A stretch of 64,000 nucleotides of DNA from Xiphydria camelus (GCA_963678675.1 OY783196.1:25584827-25648826), one strand, 5' to 3'; positions 10,793 to 21,455 are shown, counted from the stretch's first letter. The notes: a model not told the origin generated them from the letters alone. Numbers and translations are program-made.

Positions 10793-10900
10793 AGTCTCCC
10801 GCCATAGAAATACATTTTTTCCATCGGATTGGGAGCTTGTTTATTCCAATAAAAAAGCTTTCAATCCGATGGGAAAAATGTATTTCTAGGGCGGGAGACT
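10793..10900. repeat. Hairpin (inverted arms of 44 bp)
   Basis: Arms 10793-10836 and 10857-10900 both carry TCCCGCC(C)TAGAAATACAT and TCCATCGGATTG-AGC inward, with a loop of about 20 bp containing TTTATTCC. It directly abuts copy 1 of family D. It is either a tiny foldback element or an inverted duplication formed at the truncation. Confidence 0.75.
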
Positions 10901-11079
10901 ACTCGTATGTAGAAAAATAATATATATTTTTAAGCTTAATTAAATAAAGTTAGAATGTTTTACAAAACGATTCCCGTTTATATTTGATACGCCCTCGTAT
11001 GTTAAAACTTATCCTCAAATGTACCAAACGGGAAATGAAATGTTGAATAACTTATGATATCTAAGTTTTATCATGGATA

Positions 11080-11765
11080 TATGTATTATTGTACACTAGA
11101 ATGAGGATGTTCAAAACTTTTGATGTATACCTATTAGGTGTACAACTTTGCTTCCGCCGTTTTTTCGAAGTTCGAGACTTTATTGTAAAAAACTGGTTAT
11201 ACATTTATGAGATTCAAAGTATTGTCCATCGCTGGCCACTACTTTCTCCCATCTTTCGGGTAGCGTACGAATCCCGCGTTGAGAAAACAGGTCATCTTTT
11301 GAAGCGATCCACGAATCGAAAAGGGCGGAAGCAAAGTGGTACACCTATATGTATTTAGGCCATTAAGAAAAACTAATGTTTAATTAAGAACGCAAATAGA
11401 AGAAATGACGTTGATGTAGTATTAAGAATTGTTAAGCCTTAAGATTTACAAACCTTTTATTATACTTATCCTCAATAATTGTAACAATTCGTTTCTGTTA
11501 CTACTTGCGTCATGCCTGTTACTTCTAACCCCAACGAAAGGGCAAAAAGTAACATCTGATTTTGTTCATTAAAAGTGGATTTATTTCTAATTTATAATAT
11601 ATTGAATATAATACTTTAATATTGGAAATAATATTGGAAATAACGCGAATATTGGGAGCTGAATAAATGAGCTAAATAGTGATAATAAAATATTTTCCTT
11701 TCTTTTCATTAGACCCAAGTTACAGGTAATAATATGAAAAATGTTACAACCAGCTCCGCTCTCCT
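11080..11765 (+). repeat. Dispersed repeat family G, copy 1, interrupted by a mariner
   Basis: The sequence matches 37020-36715 on the opposite strand. Shared words include AACTTTTGATG, GTATTTAGGC-ATTAAGA, GATGTTGATGTAGTATTAA-like, TTGTTAAGCCTTAAGATTTA and TATTTTCCTTTCTTTT. This copy has an extra block at about 11475-11640 and the mariner at 11135-11347; the other copy lacks both. The family is non-coding and ends near TTACAACCAG-like and CGCTCT words. Its class is unknown. Confidence 0.75.
11135..11347 (-). mobile_element. Internally deleted mariner, 213 bp
   Basis: The inverted termini are TAGGTGTACAACTTTGCTTC at 11135 and its near-copy ending at 11347 (TAGGTGTACCACTTTGCTTC read inward). 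Between them the minus strand keeps only the end of a transposase: GIRTLPERWEKVVASDGQYF followed by ES and, shortly after, a stop. LPERW and the terminal GQYF are characteristic of mariner DD34D transposases. Family G copy 2 shows the uninterrupted target GATGCATGTATTTAGG, confirming the insertion. Confidence 0.87.
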
Positions 11766-12029
11766 CTACTTCATAGTCAGTCCAATGTGAAGATAAGAAC
11801 TAATTGTAAGTACCTTTGAAAATTTCTTCTCTCTGGCAGCCTTTTTCATACTTTCACGAAAGTTGGAAGAAATGACTAGAACCACGGTGTTAAAGTTTCG
11901 TCGTGAAAACAATTTCATAGACCAATTTTAAAAGAGACGTAACACTTCAACTCCTCGGAAGACCTTAAATTCTAAAATTAACTTCAAAGTTCGGTTTACT
12001 TTTTTAAAGTTCAAATTAAAGCCACTTAC

Positions 12030-12107
12030 TCGAGGTTCCTTCGTCCTTAACGTCCTGGACTATTCTCCTGACGCTCTGAGTGAACTTCCCCACGAGATTT
12101 GTGCCGG
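12030..12107 (-). CDS. Unassigned gene, coding exon 2
   Basis: A 78-bp exon with acceptor TGTGTTTCAG|CC and donor TCGA|GTAAGT. With one base from the exon at 12462 and one base carried to the exon at 3995 it encodes AGTNLVGKFTQSVRRIVQDV followed by KDEGTS. The phases fit on both sides (1 in, 1 out), which random splice-like sites would rarely do. It forms residues 5-30 of the protein together with the split codons. The sequence is basic and probably helical. Confidence 0.75.
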
Positions 12108-12461
12108 CTGAAACACATAAGACTCCACGTGAGCAACCGTGCAAAGTTTCTCAACGATGTAGAAAATGTCTGCACCCGAAGCACACACGTCTGGTAATTA
12201 AAATGTTTAAAAGTATAACACGGTAGCTTTTAGCGCATTAATTAGGCGGACTTCACGTGTGCGCCGCTCTCGCCGTGACAAAGGACCCGCGGGAGACCAG
12301 AGAGCAGGAACTGGCAAGGGGGTAACGACCGCGCGTTTACTGCAACGGCGTCGCGGGGTGGTCGTTGCACGTCGAATAGAAAAGGAAAATCGAAAACGAG
12401 AGGCCGAATGTTGTAAGAGAAAGTGAGACACTGCGAAAGTTCAAAGAGCAAAGGTCCTTAC
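12108..12461 (-). other. Intron 1 of the unassigned gene
   Basis: This 354-bp intron has GTAAGG at its donor and TTTCAG at its acceptor (minus strand). It is GC-richer than its surroundings (12240-12420) and open in several frames. None of these joins in phase to the neighbouring exons with a better start, so I treat them as chance frames. Confidence 0.6.
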
Positions 12462-12474
12462 CGATGGAAAACAT
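12462..12474 (-). CDS. Unassigned gene, first coding exon (MFSI)
   Basis: The ATG at 12474-12472 begins ATG TTT TCC ATC G, followed at once by the donor GTAAGG. The single leftover G plus CC of the next exon gives an alanine codon, so the protein would begin MFSIAGTNLVGK. An in-frame TGA lies two codons upstream (TGA GAT TCG ATG), which favours this start if the exon extends upstream as 5' UTR. The exon is very short, so this start is less certain than the downstream exons; another 5' exon could replace it. Confidence 0.55.
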
Positions 12475-12966
12475 CGAATCTCACTTAACTGCATCCGGAA
12501 GCTTTCTCGAGATCCTCATGGAGCATCCGTGCATAAACACGACATTGTGCTCGGTATAAAATGTGCATTCAATCGTAGTTAAGATAATGTTTATACGAAT
12601 ATTAAAAAGTATTCACATTTTCTCTCTCTCTCTCTCTATATATATAAGAGAATCTCAAAAATCTATAATATTTAATCATTTACTTTTCCCTTTTCACAAA
12701 GGACAAATGAAGAGTACACCGAAAAAACGGGAATTATCAAAGCAGATCGTTTTTGAAATAATGTAAAATTAAAGTTAAAAACATTGTAATTAAGTCAGTT
12801 ATAAAAAAATTACAGCATTTTATTTATGCACAAATATAGCTAAAAGTATTATTTTACTTCTGCGATGATAGGGAAACTATAATCTTATTGAACTTTTAAG
12901 TTGGAGTGAACTAGAAGTGTAATTTCTGCATATAACAACTGAAAAACAGGAAATGTCACTACATTT
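12475..12966. other. Presumed 5' flank of the unassigned gene
   Basis: This should contain the 5' UTR and promoter of the minus-strand gene. A TATA-like TATACC lies near 12556 on the plus-strand numbering, but no convincing TATA/initiator pair was seen. A TC/TA microsatellite lies at 12619-12646. The rest is AT-rich. Confidence 0.35.
12619..12646 (+). repeat. (TC)n(TA)n microsatellite
   Basis: About nine TC units run directly into about five TA units. Confidence 0.9.
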
Positions 12967-13225
12967 GAGGGGCTGAGATTCATAGTGGTGTAAGTCAGAT
13001 TATCCAGATTTTCCAAAGCAACCGCTTTGTCGTCCCAAACATACATAAGCCCTTCCTAAAATTACAGTTTCTGGGGCGTATTACCGTCGGAATATGTACT
13101 GCTATAACTTGGGCGTATGATGTAGCTAACAAGAAAGGTTACATGTATATTTTGGGACGACAAAGCGGTTGCTTTTTGGAAAATCTGGATAATCTGACTT
13201 AAACCACTATGAATCTCAGCCCCTC
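12967..13225. mobile_element. MITE with about 75-bp TIRs, 259 bp
   Basis: The arms start with GAGGGGCTGAGATTCATAGT and match nearly perfectly through TAATCTG, the TCCAGATTTTCCAAA block and GCAACCGCTTTGTCGTCCCA. The centre is about 100 bp and non-coding. Both outer flanks show ATTT, a possible short target duplication. The high arm identity suggests a young element. Confidence 0.88.
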
Positions 13226-14086
13226 ATTTCGTATGGAATGTTGGTGTAGAAGTCTCTTGCATTTTGTTCATAGAAACTCTAGAATCTGTAGATCCGGGTA
13301 ATTTTTTTTAGAAACAGGCAATGGCTCTAAAAAAATATATACTATTAATAGTGAAACAAATACCGAATAAACATTCCTCTGCAAAGTTTACTTGGATACG
13401 CTCTTGGTGGCAAGAAAAATTCACCATCCTTCAAATTGATGTGGGTCTGAGTTTTTGCAGGATTTGATATTACAGAGGACTCCCCCACATTACATTATAA
13501 GAATCCCTGAATCGTACTACCCGAGTATGTGCGAGTGTCACCTCAAATTCCCTGATTGGCCTTATCGGAAATGGGCACTTTTTTTTGTAAAATTGTGTCT
13601 AATAAGTTGTGCAAGTTCTAGTCAGGCTCTGATCAACCTCAATGACTTTAAAAGGAGATGGCTTGCTTCTAAATACAAGACTCGAATTCTTGGTATCAAT
13701 CCTCTAGAACTTCAGCCTTGACCTTTTGATTAATTAAAGCCACATTCTAGATAGGAATGTCCGCGTATGGGAAAAGTGATTTTGATTCTTTGTAGCCTTC
13801 TTGCAATGTGGACGAGATAAAATGTACGAATCTTAACACTGTATAATTCTCGTTTTTTAATTTCGCGCGTGGACTATACCCGTTTTTCCCCAATTGCTAT
13901 GATCTTTGTGCAGCTGTATCTCCCTGACTATACTTCTTATTTGAAAGCAGATCTGCTTAAGCCATTCATGATGTCACAATCTATCAGATGGCGTCGTTAA
14001 CTCAATTTCGCAAATATAATGACTCTTCCCGTCTTCCCTGTGTACTCTTCAAATGTTTAATTGAGACATTCAGAAATAAAATAATT
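13226..14086. other. Stretch without recognised features
   Basis: A plus-strand frame at 13455-13721 (88 codons) is preceded by a TTTTTGCAG acceptor-like site, but the peptide shows no family signature and no partner exon was found. I regard it as chance. Confidence 0.4.
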
Positions 14087-14336
14087 GAAGGGGCAAGTGG
14101 ATGAATGTGTTATGTTACAATTAGCTTATTTGTCCAATTTATCACATTCTTCCACTTTTAAAATACAAAATTTTGTAACATGATACGTGCATCCATTCTA
14201 AAAGTCAATGAAAGAGTGTCGGTATACTTATGAAAGTCTGTAATATGTGATACAATGATACATAACATGTTCTTCGTTAAGAAGAAAAACTAAATTGAAA
14301 TCGTAACATATAACACATTCATCCACTTGCCCCTTT
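14087..14336. mobile_element. MITE with about 38-bp TIRs, 250 bp
   Basis: The ends read AAGGGGCAAGTGGATGAATG and its inverse, continuing through GTGTTAT and GTTAC. AATT flanks both sides and is a plausible target duplication. The interior is AT-rich and non-coding. Confidence 0.85.
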
Positions 14337-16502
14337 AATTAATTTTCGCTCTTCTCTTTTTTACTCTCCTTCTTCCTAAAAATATTATAATATTATACGA
14401 GTAATATTTATATAAAAGGTGGACTGGAAAAAATGCTATATAATGACCAGATATTTATTTGCATAATAAAAGTCTTAAACATTTCTGGTAAGTATATTAC
14501 AGCATTTTTATTAATCCTGAGCCTGATAAGGGTTAATGTAACTCCCCGATATAACGCTCATAAAGTTCCGAATATACAGGCTTATCCAGGTACTCGAATT
14601 TTCATCCGCCAGAATATCTACGATCTTTTGTTAAAACCGTTCGCTCTCCAATTATTTCCAAACCGCGTCGAACACTTTCCCCCCATTGTGGAGAACGTTG
14701 AAAAGCTGCACGATCGTCTCCGAGATATATTCGAGCCGCGTTCGTCCGTGCACCACCACATTTTCCATCCTCGTTTCACCGCTGCAATCTCATCCCGCAA
14801 TCCTTTTCTATTTCGAAATTGTCGGACGCGTAATTCCCGGCTGTTAATTGATTCTCCATTCACTACCGACGAGAGTTACGCGCGGATCGATCGTCCTCGT
14901 GAAAGTTGAATTTATCGGCGACGGGGGTGGGACGCGAGAGTAAAAAAAGGGTATAAAATGCCTCTCCGTGCGAAAGAATCGACGAGAATTATCGGAGGTG
15001 GTCGGCGACGGGCGGCGGAAACGACGAGAACTCTTTGAAAACGTTCCGCGTTCTCGCGCTCGCCGTGGAAACTTTTGCTCGCTGCCATTCGTACGTGTGA
15101 TTCGATGGACGGAAGCACTCGTCGCTTCGAGCGCACGAGTGCTCCGTGGGGTATTTGGAGTAAAAAAAAATTTCGAGGGAACAAACAGCGCGTCATTTCC
15201 TCGCTCGAATTTGCAAGCGAGAAACGATATTTCATTCGAGTTGTGTCATACATATATTGCGGGGGATGAAACTGAGGGGTGAAAGGGGGAAAAAGAGAGG
15301 AAAAGGCGCGAGAGATAAGAGATGATAAAAGTAAAAGTAGGTATCGTGAAACATTGCCGTATTGGGTGGAAAGCGACTTGCAACGCATGGAGGAGGGGAG
15401 AGAGAGAAGAGAGAGAAATATAACACTTCTTATGGCTTTTAGCCACGTAGAATCCATAAGAACTAAAATACGCGAAGGTAAAATGTATGGGACCCCCGAC
15501 TCTACGCGATATTTCACCTCGTACGTAAGTCGTTCAATCCTATTTAGTTTGCTATTTATATTGCTATTTCTTAAAATCTTCTTCTTTCCATTCGGATATC
15601 TAATAGGAGGATCTTTCGCCGAAGGAATTCTGAGCTGAAGTATTTCTGAAACGATTCCACCATTTTTTCTCGCTATTCCACATTTGTCGCACTGCCCCTC
15701 GACTCTACGCGAATATCGAATTTAAAGTAAGTAAGAAAAAGGTGCGATTTGGAGTTCCGCCACTGGACTAGCGCCAGCATCCGGACGCATTGCTAAATGC
15801 ACTCCTATGGATAAAAGGTACATGAAGCCTTCTTACGAATACATATAATTCACGTCCAGAGACCCGGGGATAACATTACATTGGCTTTACGTGGAAGTTC
15901 GAAGAAAGTAGAATTGTCGAAAAAAAAGTTCTGCCGTTCGCGATATTACGGAAACGTAAAATCGCAGGAAGTATCGCGGGAATTGTCCCGAGATGCGGCA
16001 CAAGCAGCCTTTCACAATTGCTGTTCTAACGTCTTTCTACGGGGCCACCCTTGGAAGGGTGCCTTTACGCTTCGCTCGGTCTGCGAAACGGTGTACCTCG
16101 CGAGGACGGTTCGCATGGGGAAACTTCGCCTCCAAAGGGGAAACTATTAAACGCGTGCCGCAAAAGCGCATTTCGCCCTCGGTTCGCGTAACTCCTAGAA
16201 CTCGCTTCCGAAATTCGTGCGCGCGCGCGCGGAACGCGAGTCGGATCGCTATCATTGCGGCCAATTTGCTGATGAATTTGTGCGAACCGAACTCGGGAGC
16301 ATTTCAACTATCGGAATACGGAGAAGAAGGTCCATGGATCCAGATATGAGTTTTGCCCGAAAACACCTGCATTAAATCTTTATTTGACGTCGACGCGCAT
16401 TTATTAAAATAAAACAAAAATGATCGTAAGTAGTCGATCATTAAAAAAAAATAGAAGATTAAGAAAAATCCCCCACACTAAAAATGGTGTCATATATTAT
16501 AT
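14337..16502. other. Mixed region with CpG-rich patches, no coding gene recognised
   Basis: At 14640-15300 and 15850-16300 the sequence is CpG-rich and open in several frames on both strands (for example 14433-14909 plus and 15517-14912 minus). The translations are low-complexity or Arg/Ser-rich without family signatures, as expected for GC-rich non-coding DNA. A purine-rich tract lies at 15270-15420 and a CG alternation at 16220-16230. These could be regulatory islands. Confidence 0.4.
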
Positions 16503-17040
16503 TTAACCCTCTGTGGTCACCAAAGGTCCCCTTGATCCAGGCTTCAATTTTGAAGCTGACTGTACTTCTTTTTTTTATAATCATAACTAGACCCTCGACA
16601 GACTTCGAAATAAACAGCTTCTTCTTAAAATCGTACTACGAAACTTCTTCGGACTTCGGAAAAAATCGTTTTTGAAACGTACATTATAGAATTATTTATT
16701 GCTTCAATAAAGAGTTGCTATATCTTATGAGAATCATATATTGACTTTTTATTAAGAAAACTCAAAAAATAAAGAAGTTATTAGTATCACACTTTTAATG
16801 AAGCAGCTCGTTTTTCACGTATTTATATATTCACAATCGTTTTTGAATGCGTCATCATTTCATTTCTTACATAGATGCGATGATTAGATATTGTACAATG
16901 TCCGAAGAATGTTCCATAATTTGTCAGTCTAAATTGGACGGATGTTATTCATGTGGCTATTATTTAAAAATCGGTTAGGTGCATTTGATCTATGTGTGAT
17001 AATCGGGGAACCGTATGGACGTGTGACCATGCAAGGTTAA
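16503..17040 (+). mobile_element. piggyBac-type MITE, copy 1 (TTAA-bounded)
   Basis: The element begins TTAACCCTCTGTGGTCAC and ends with the inverse of TTAACCTTGCATGGTCAC. TTAA at both ends is the target of piggyBac-type transposases, and CCC at the tip is typical. A diverged copy of similar length lies inverted at 60889-61436. No transposase remains. A chance frame at 16484-16675 overlaps it. Confidence 0.82.
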
Positions 17041-17644
17041 AATTGGAAAATTAATAAAGTATGGCATTTCTGTAAGTAAAATGGACAGAGAATTTGTGTG
17101 AATTAGTTATATTTATTTCCCTTCGGGTCAGAAAAAAACATAAGTTAAATGTTGGATTTACGCATCAAGAGCTGGAAATGGATTAAAGAGAGCGGAGCTA
17201 ACGATAAATAGCAGTAAACTGTGCACTAATGTGTAACTATGCCCCTACTTCCTCGTAAAGCTATATCTTTTCATTTCCGCGGATTTACAGTGATTCGGGG
17301 TAGTGGAGCGAGTTAATTAAAGTCGTTGTTGGGTAACAGTTTATGAGGTTTATTTGCCTTCTACATAGAATGAGAAATTCGAAGCGGGAAACTGAGATGT
17401 TATCGGGATGAGAATAAAGCCTCTTATTTGTGTCACGTTTTAATTGAAAATGCTTGAGTGCTTGCTAATTTTTCAAAATCATTTTTAGCCTATGAAACGG
17501 ATTTTACGCGTTCCATCATTGCAAAAAACTATCGCATTGCCAGAATCACTTTAGAAACAATTGTATTAATAGTAACAAACAGCATTTATAAAAGTTTTCT
17601 ATTGTCTACATCACATAATTAAAATAGATTTGATTAAATTAGCA
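17041..17644. other. Stretch without recognised features
   Basis: AT-rich, with no element ends, RNA gene or coding sequence seen. Confidence 0.5.
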
Positions 17645-17790
17645 GTCATGGGTGGGGAACGCAGGTTTAGTTACTTGAATTAATAACTTCCTAGACTTGA
17701 CTACAGCTTGTTTCGTCATACAATTTTTAATTATTAAAACCAAATTATTTAATTCGAGTAACTAAATCGACATTCCTCCGCCCGTGATCG
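17645..17790. mobile_element. Diverged inverted-repeat element
   Basis: Two arms of about 40 bp face each other (GGGTGGGGAA...TTTAGTTACTTGAATTAA and the inverse near 17750-17790), with several mismatches and a loop of about 60 bp. This is consistent with an old MITE. Confidence 0.6.
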
Positions 17791-17871
17791 ACAATTTAGT
17801 CAGATCTACTATTTTTTTCTCCGTGTACACAAGAAAAAAAATTGGTTAAATCGATTTAGTTGGTTTAAATT

Positions 17872-18094
17872 GAAGGGTTTCTTTCAAAAACAACATTTAT
17901 CAAAAACGCCAATCTCTGTAGTATTGGTAATAACGCCTACTCTTCTATGCCTAGGCATTATATGTATAATGCCTATTATATAATGAAAGAGTAGGCACCA
18001 CTACACGGCTAGATACAACGAAAGAGTAGGCATTATTACCAATACTACAGGAATTGGCGTTTTTGACAAATGTTGTTTTTGAAAAAAACCCTTC
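17872..18094. mobile_element. MITE with about 75-bp TIRs, 223 bp
   Basis: The arms begin GAAGGGTTT-TTTCAAAAAC and share AACGCCAAT, TGTAGTATTGGTAATAA and GCCTACTCTT, with few mismatches. AATT flanks both ends (17868-17871 and 18095-18098), a likely target duplication. The centre contains a small palindrome around AATGCCTA/TAGGCATT. Confidence 0.9.
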
Positions 18095-18589
18095 AATTAT
18101 TTCAAGCAATGAAATATTTTTTTTTTAATTTATAGGTATAATTTATTCCGTGTAATGGAATATCCATTCATTCGCATCTAATATATGCTTAATTAATCTA
18201 AGTAGATATTTAGTTAATAAAACTTTATGTATTTAGTCCGCCATATGTGACTATTTTTGTGCAATTGAAACAATTAAGCATGTTTTTAGTATAATTAATG
18301 TTTACTCACATGTTTTTCAAAAAATTCTCAATATTTGTTAAAATAATGGGAATATTTTTGGTTCATCTGCTATTTATTATTAATTAGGTATATAGCTATT
18401 CCTTGAATAAGATTTTTTTAATATATAAGAAAAAAGTTGCCTATAGACAACTTTCACTCAAAACTTGCCCAGTTTACAGAGAAACGCCCATATAAGCAAT
18501 GGGGACCTAATTCCTATGAATACACATACTTCAAGAGTCCCTGTAGCCAACGTGATGCAGGAAAATCCCCAGCGAGAAACTTTTTTTTT
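18095..18589. other. Stretch without recognised features
   Basis: AT-rich with long T runs. A frame at 18437-18703 runs into the GC-rich block and shows no family signature. Confidence 0.45.
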
Positions 18590-18860
18590 CGACTTTTAGC
18601 CAGGTTCTCGGCGTTTTGGCTCACTGTGGCCCCCGGGGGCAAGCCCCCCGCGCCGCTGTCGCGGCGCTCCCCTCAAGTTTGTTGGGTAGAGGAGGTTTGC
18701 TGAGCTCGCCCCTTCGAAGCTCGCATTCGCTGGGATTGGAGCCGGCGTTGAAATAAAGCTATAAAGCTATAAAGGGTGGCCGCATAACAACCGTCCGTAC
18801 TTCGCGCATCCGGTCCCAAGGTCGCCGGGGTTTTTGGCGACACGGTTTCGTCCACGCATT
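18590..18860. other. Anomalous GC-rich block of unknown origin
   Basis: The composition jumps to very GC-rich, with self-complementary runs (GGCCCCCGGGGGC, then AAGCCCCCCGCG and CCGCTGTCGCGGCG). It is preceded by a T9 tract and contains two to three direct copies of CTATAAAG near 18757-18780. Both flanks are AT-rich. It differs from the CpG islands elsewhere in being palindromic and C/G-run rich. It could be the end of an unidentified mobile element or transferred DNA. No coding signature was recognised. Confidence 0.5.
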
Positions 18861-19689
18861 TATTCAGAAACTATTTTATATATCTAAATAGAAGGAAATG
18901 AAAATAGATCTAAACTACAGGAGAAAAACATGGCGGCTTCCCTAGTGAATCCTAACTAGGATAGAATCTTTAAATCCAAATGTTTCTTCTCTTCGGACGT
19001 AAAAGTACTTGGCAATCGTTATATTCCAAACGAATTCTCAAATTTTTTAGAATTAGGTATGTCAATAAACACCTTAAATGAGAAATTAATTTGTTTTTCT
19101 TCTTCTCCTTCTTCAGCTTACTACAGTCCATTTTTAGAAGCAAGCTTTTTCAATACCTATCCAAATTTTTTTAACTCTTGCTTTATATAATAGAATCAAT
19201 CAGTTATATGGTTCTCGTAAAGAACTTCCACATATTTTCTGCGCGCAATGAGGTCGTAATCAACTTATGTACATGTACAGCTACGTATAACTAATTAATG
19301 GACCCTCGCTAATTAGATTCCCGTTCTAAAGGGTCGAAAGAGAATACGCGATCCGACAGAATGACACGCGCTCATTCCTGGTATTCAAATTGTCGACGGA
19401 GAACTCGACGAGGTCCTGAAAAGTCGGTCTAGCTCTCGTCGTCGCGCGGAATCTCAAGGATCATTTCAATGTAAAATAGAACAGAATCCGTCGAAATGAA
19501 GGTAATAAGAAAGAAACGACTTCGCATCACTATAGTCGTTAAAACTTTTTTGAAATAAAAAGCGAGAGAGAGAGGAGGTATTTATCGGGTGGATTTGAAT
19601 GCCGCAGGGGAGAGGAGTCGATAAGGGGGAAGCCCTCGTGTTCTCGATGCATACATATATGCACGCTGCCCGACACGCCATGCTTTACC
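18861..19689. other. Stretch without recognised features
   Basis: AT-rich to moderate composition. A small frame at 19681-19466 (minus) has no recognisable signature. Confidence 0.45.
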
Positions 19690-20708
19690 CCCTTCCTTCC
19701 TTACTACATATTTGCTAACAATAAATTAGAGGTAACGCAAAAGAAAGGCTCCATTATGGCTCTAATTAAGCTTACAAGGGATTAAGAAATCTTCCTCTTT
19801 TTGTTATGTATTGGGTTGGCTGATAAGTAATGGCATTTTTTTCAAGTTAAAAGTGCGCATAGAAAAAAAATCGTGGCATAATGTTATATCTTATTCGAAA
19901 GACTACCTAATTTATGCACTACCGAGTATCGTATTTGGCTTTTTCATTCGATTTCATTTTCGTTAATCTTCAGATCATTAAAGTGGAACGTCAAGTGGAC
20001 AAAAATGAGCATTTTCAATATTTTCTTTCAATAGAGTTTAATCGAGGTGTTAAAGCCATCGAAGCTGCTCGCAAGATTTGCGATGTTTATGGAGAAGGTG
20101 CTACATGCCCATTAGGGCAGCAAAAAACTGGACGAAAATGTTCATCTTTGTCCACTTGACATTTCACTTTAATGACCTGAAAATTAAATAAAATGAAAAA
20201 ACCGAATACACACTATCTTGTAGAGCATAAATTACAGTTTCAAATAACATAATATTACCCTAAAACGATTTTTTTTCTGCGCGCACTTTTAAATTGAAAA
20301 AAAAACGCCATTAAAACGCCATTACTTATGAGCCAACCGAATATGTACTTTACTTTGAAAACAGTAACGCTTTAACGAGGCTAACTGCGTTATTCCCGCC
20401 CACTTTTTCCTTCTATACCTTTTTTGTAGAATCTACGGAGCTTCTCGCCACTCCTCGTACCTTTATTTATGCTCATAAATGTATTCCCTTTAAGTAGGGG
20501 GATTTCGGATGAATAAATTCCACCCGTTGCTCTCCTACGTGGAGCAAAACCACTTCGCCAAACTTACACGATAGGTATATAGGTATGTATTTGGATTATT
20601 CTTTCATCGCTAACCAGGTATGTGTAACGTTCTGCTGCTTCAATATAAAATTACATCAAGATACGAGCACTAATCAATACAATTTTCAAATTCTCTTGAT
20701 TGACGCAA
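19690..20708 (+). repeat. Duplicated block, copy A (interrupted by a mariner)
   Basis: Excluding the mariner, about 490 bp match 53644-54305 in the same orientation at high identity. Shared words include AGAAAGGCTC-AT-ATGGCTC, TTAAGCTTACAAGGGAT, AATAAATTCCACCCGTTGCT and GTATGTGTAACGTTCTGCTG. Copy B carries a different insertion. It may be a dispersed repeat or a segmental duplication; it has no recognisable ends or coding content. Confidence 0.85.
19811..20341 (+). mobile_element. Internally deleted mariner, 531 bp
   Basis: The TIRs begin TTGGGTTGGCTGATAAGTAA (left) and TTCGGTTGGCTCATAAGTAA (right, read inward), continuing AAAAGTGCGC in both. The plus strand keeps a mariner transposase N-terminal stretch: EHFQYFLSIEFNRGVKAIEA, then ARKICDVYGEGATC. 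The frame is then disrupted and most of the transposase is missing. Copy B of the host block shows the empty target. By comparison the flank duplicated here is TATGTA, although TA alone is usual for the family. Confidence 0.9.
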
Positions 20709-21455
20709 AATTCCAAAAAGTTTAAGGGTCGAATGCCAATTTGATGCATATTTTTCCTTCCCGCCTTTCTCTCACGCCGGAAGTTCGAGAAAGTAGAAAA
20801 TTAAACGGTAAATCCGAGAGCGCTAACAACCCTTAAGATGATAAATTACCACTCCCCCTCCTGTTTATCTTTAATTACAAAATTATTAATTTTCGCAGCT
20901 AAGGCGTTTATATTTTAAGGGTTAATATTTCACCAACGCGCATAAAGAGGCGCTTTGCGTGTAATAAAAGGATGCCAGCGACGATGTTCCTTCGGATATC
21001 TCGCGCAGCAGGACTTCGCACATCCACGTTATACGAGCCGGTGGTCGATACCTTCCGATACACACATTTTGCGAGGGCAAGCGTCACCCTAGCTTTTACG
21101 AGGAGCACGGAATATTCCCTCGTAACGCCATCGAGCCAACGGCCGCAAGTGATGCACAGATATGTAAGTATATGCGCGCATCCAACCGATCTACCTTCAC
21201 GGATAAAAATAAAATTCTGAAGGTAGATACTCCACTTCTTACGTGGACTACGCGTTGAAAAAACGTACGCGTGTAAAAATTCAGAAACAAATTAATAATA
21301 AATACTGGATTTTGTCGACTGGATTTTCTTAAAAGTTACGATAAATGTCTTATACATGCACAAGTTGCAATGTGTCCATTCGTAAAAAGGACGTGTCACA
21401 TAAGACTCTTTCCAACATTCTCATTGGCTAATATTTAAACATACGAATCGTATGT
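20709..21455. other. Stretch without recognised features
   Basis: Moderate composition with a CpG-richer patch at 20970-21200 that is open on both strands. A weak inverted pair (AACCCTTAA near 20829 and its inverse near 20918) may be a relic of a small element. Confidence 0.4.

Larger units (their letters stand above)
3996..12029 (-). other. Intron 2 of the unassigned gene, 8 kb, rich in mobile elements
   Basis: The two flanking exons join in phase across this interval, so it is inferred to be a single intron of 8,034 bp. It holds at least seven mobile-element remnants, listed separately. The truncated LINE and the hammerhead-bearing element lie in sense with the gene. Stretches without recognised content are 4020-4480, 6200-7075, 7785-8135, 8650-9597, 9745-10560 and 11770-12028. 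Confidence 0.6.

Noticed and set aside
13455..13721. 88-codon frame after a TTTTTGCAG acceptor-like site
   Set aside because: No upstream donor in phase, no conserved motif and no second copy, so no support for an exon.
14912..15517. 201-codon minus-strand open frame with a serine/leucine-rich N-terminus
   Set aside because: Overlaps plus-strand frames of similar length across purine-rich low-complexity DNA; no family signature or splice support.
20820..20935. Small AACCCTTAA inverted pair as a MITE
   Set aside because: Only about ten bases match and the interior shows no further symmetry; could be chance.
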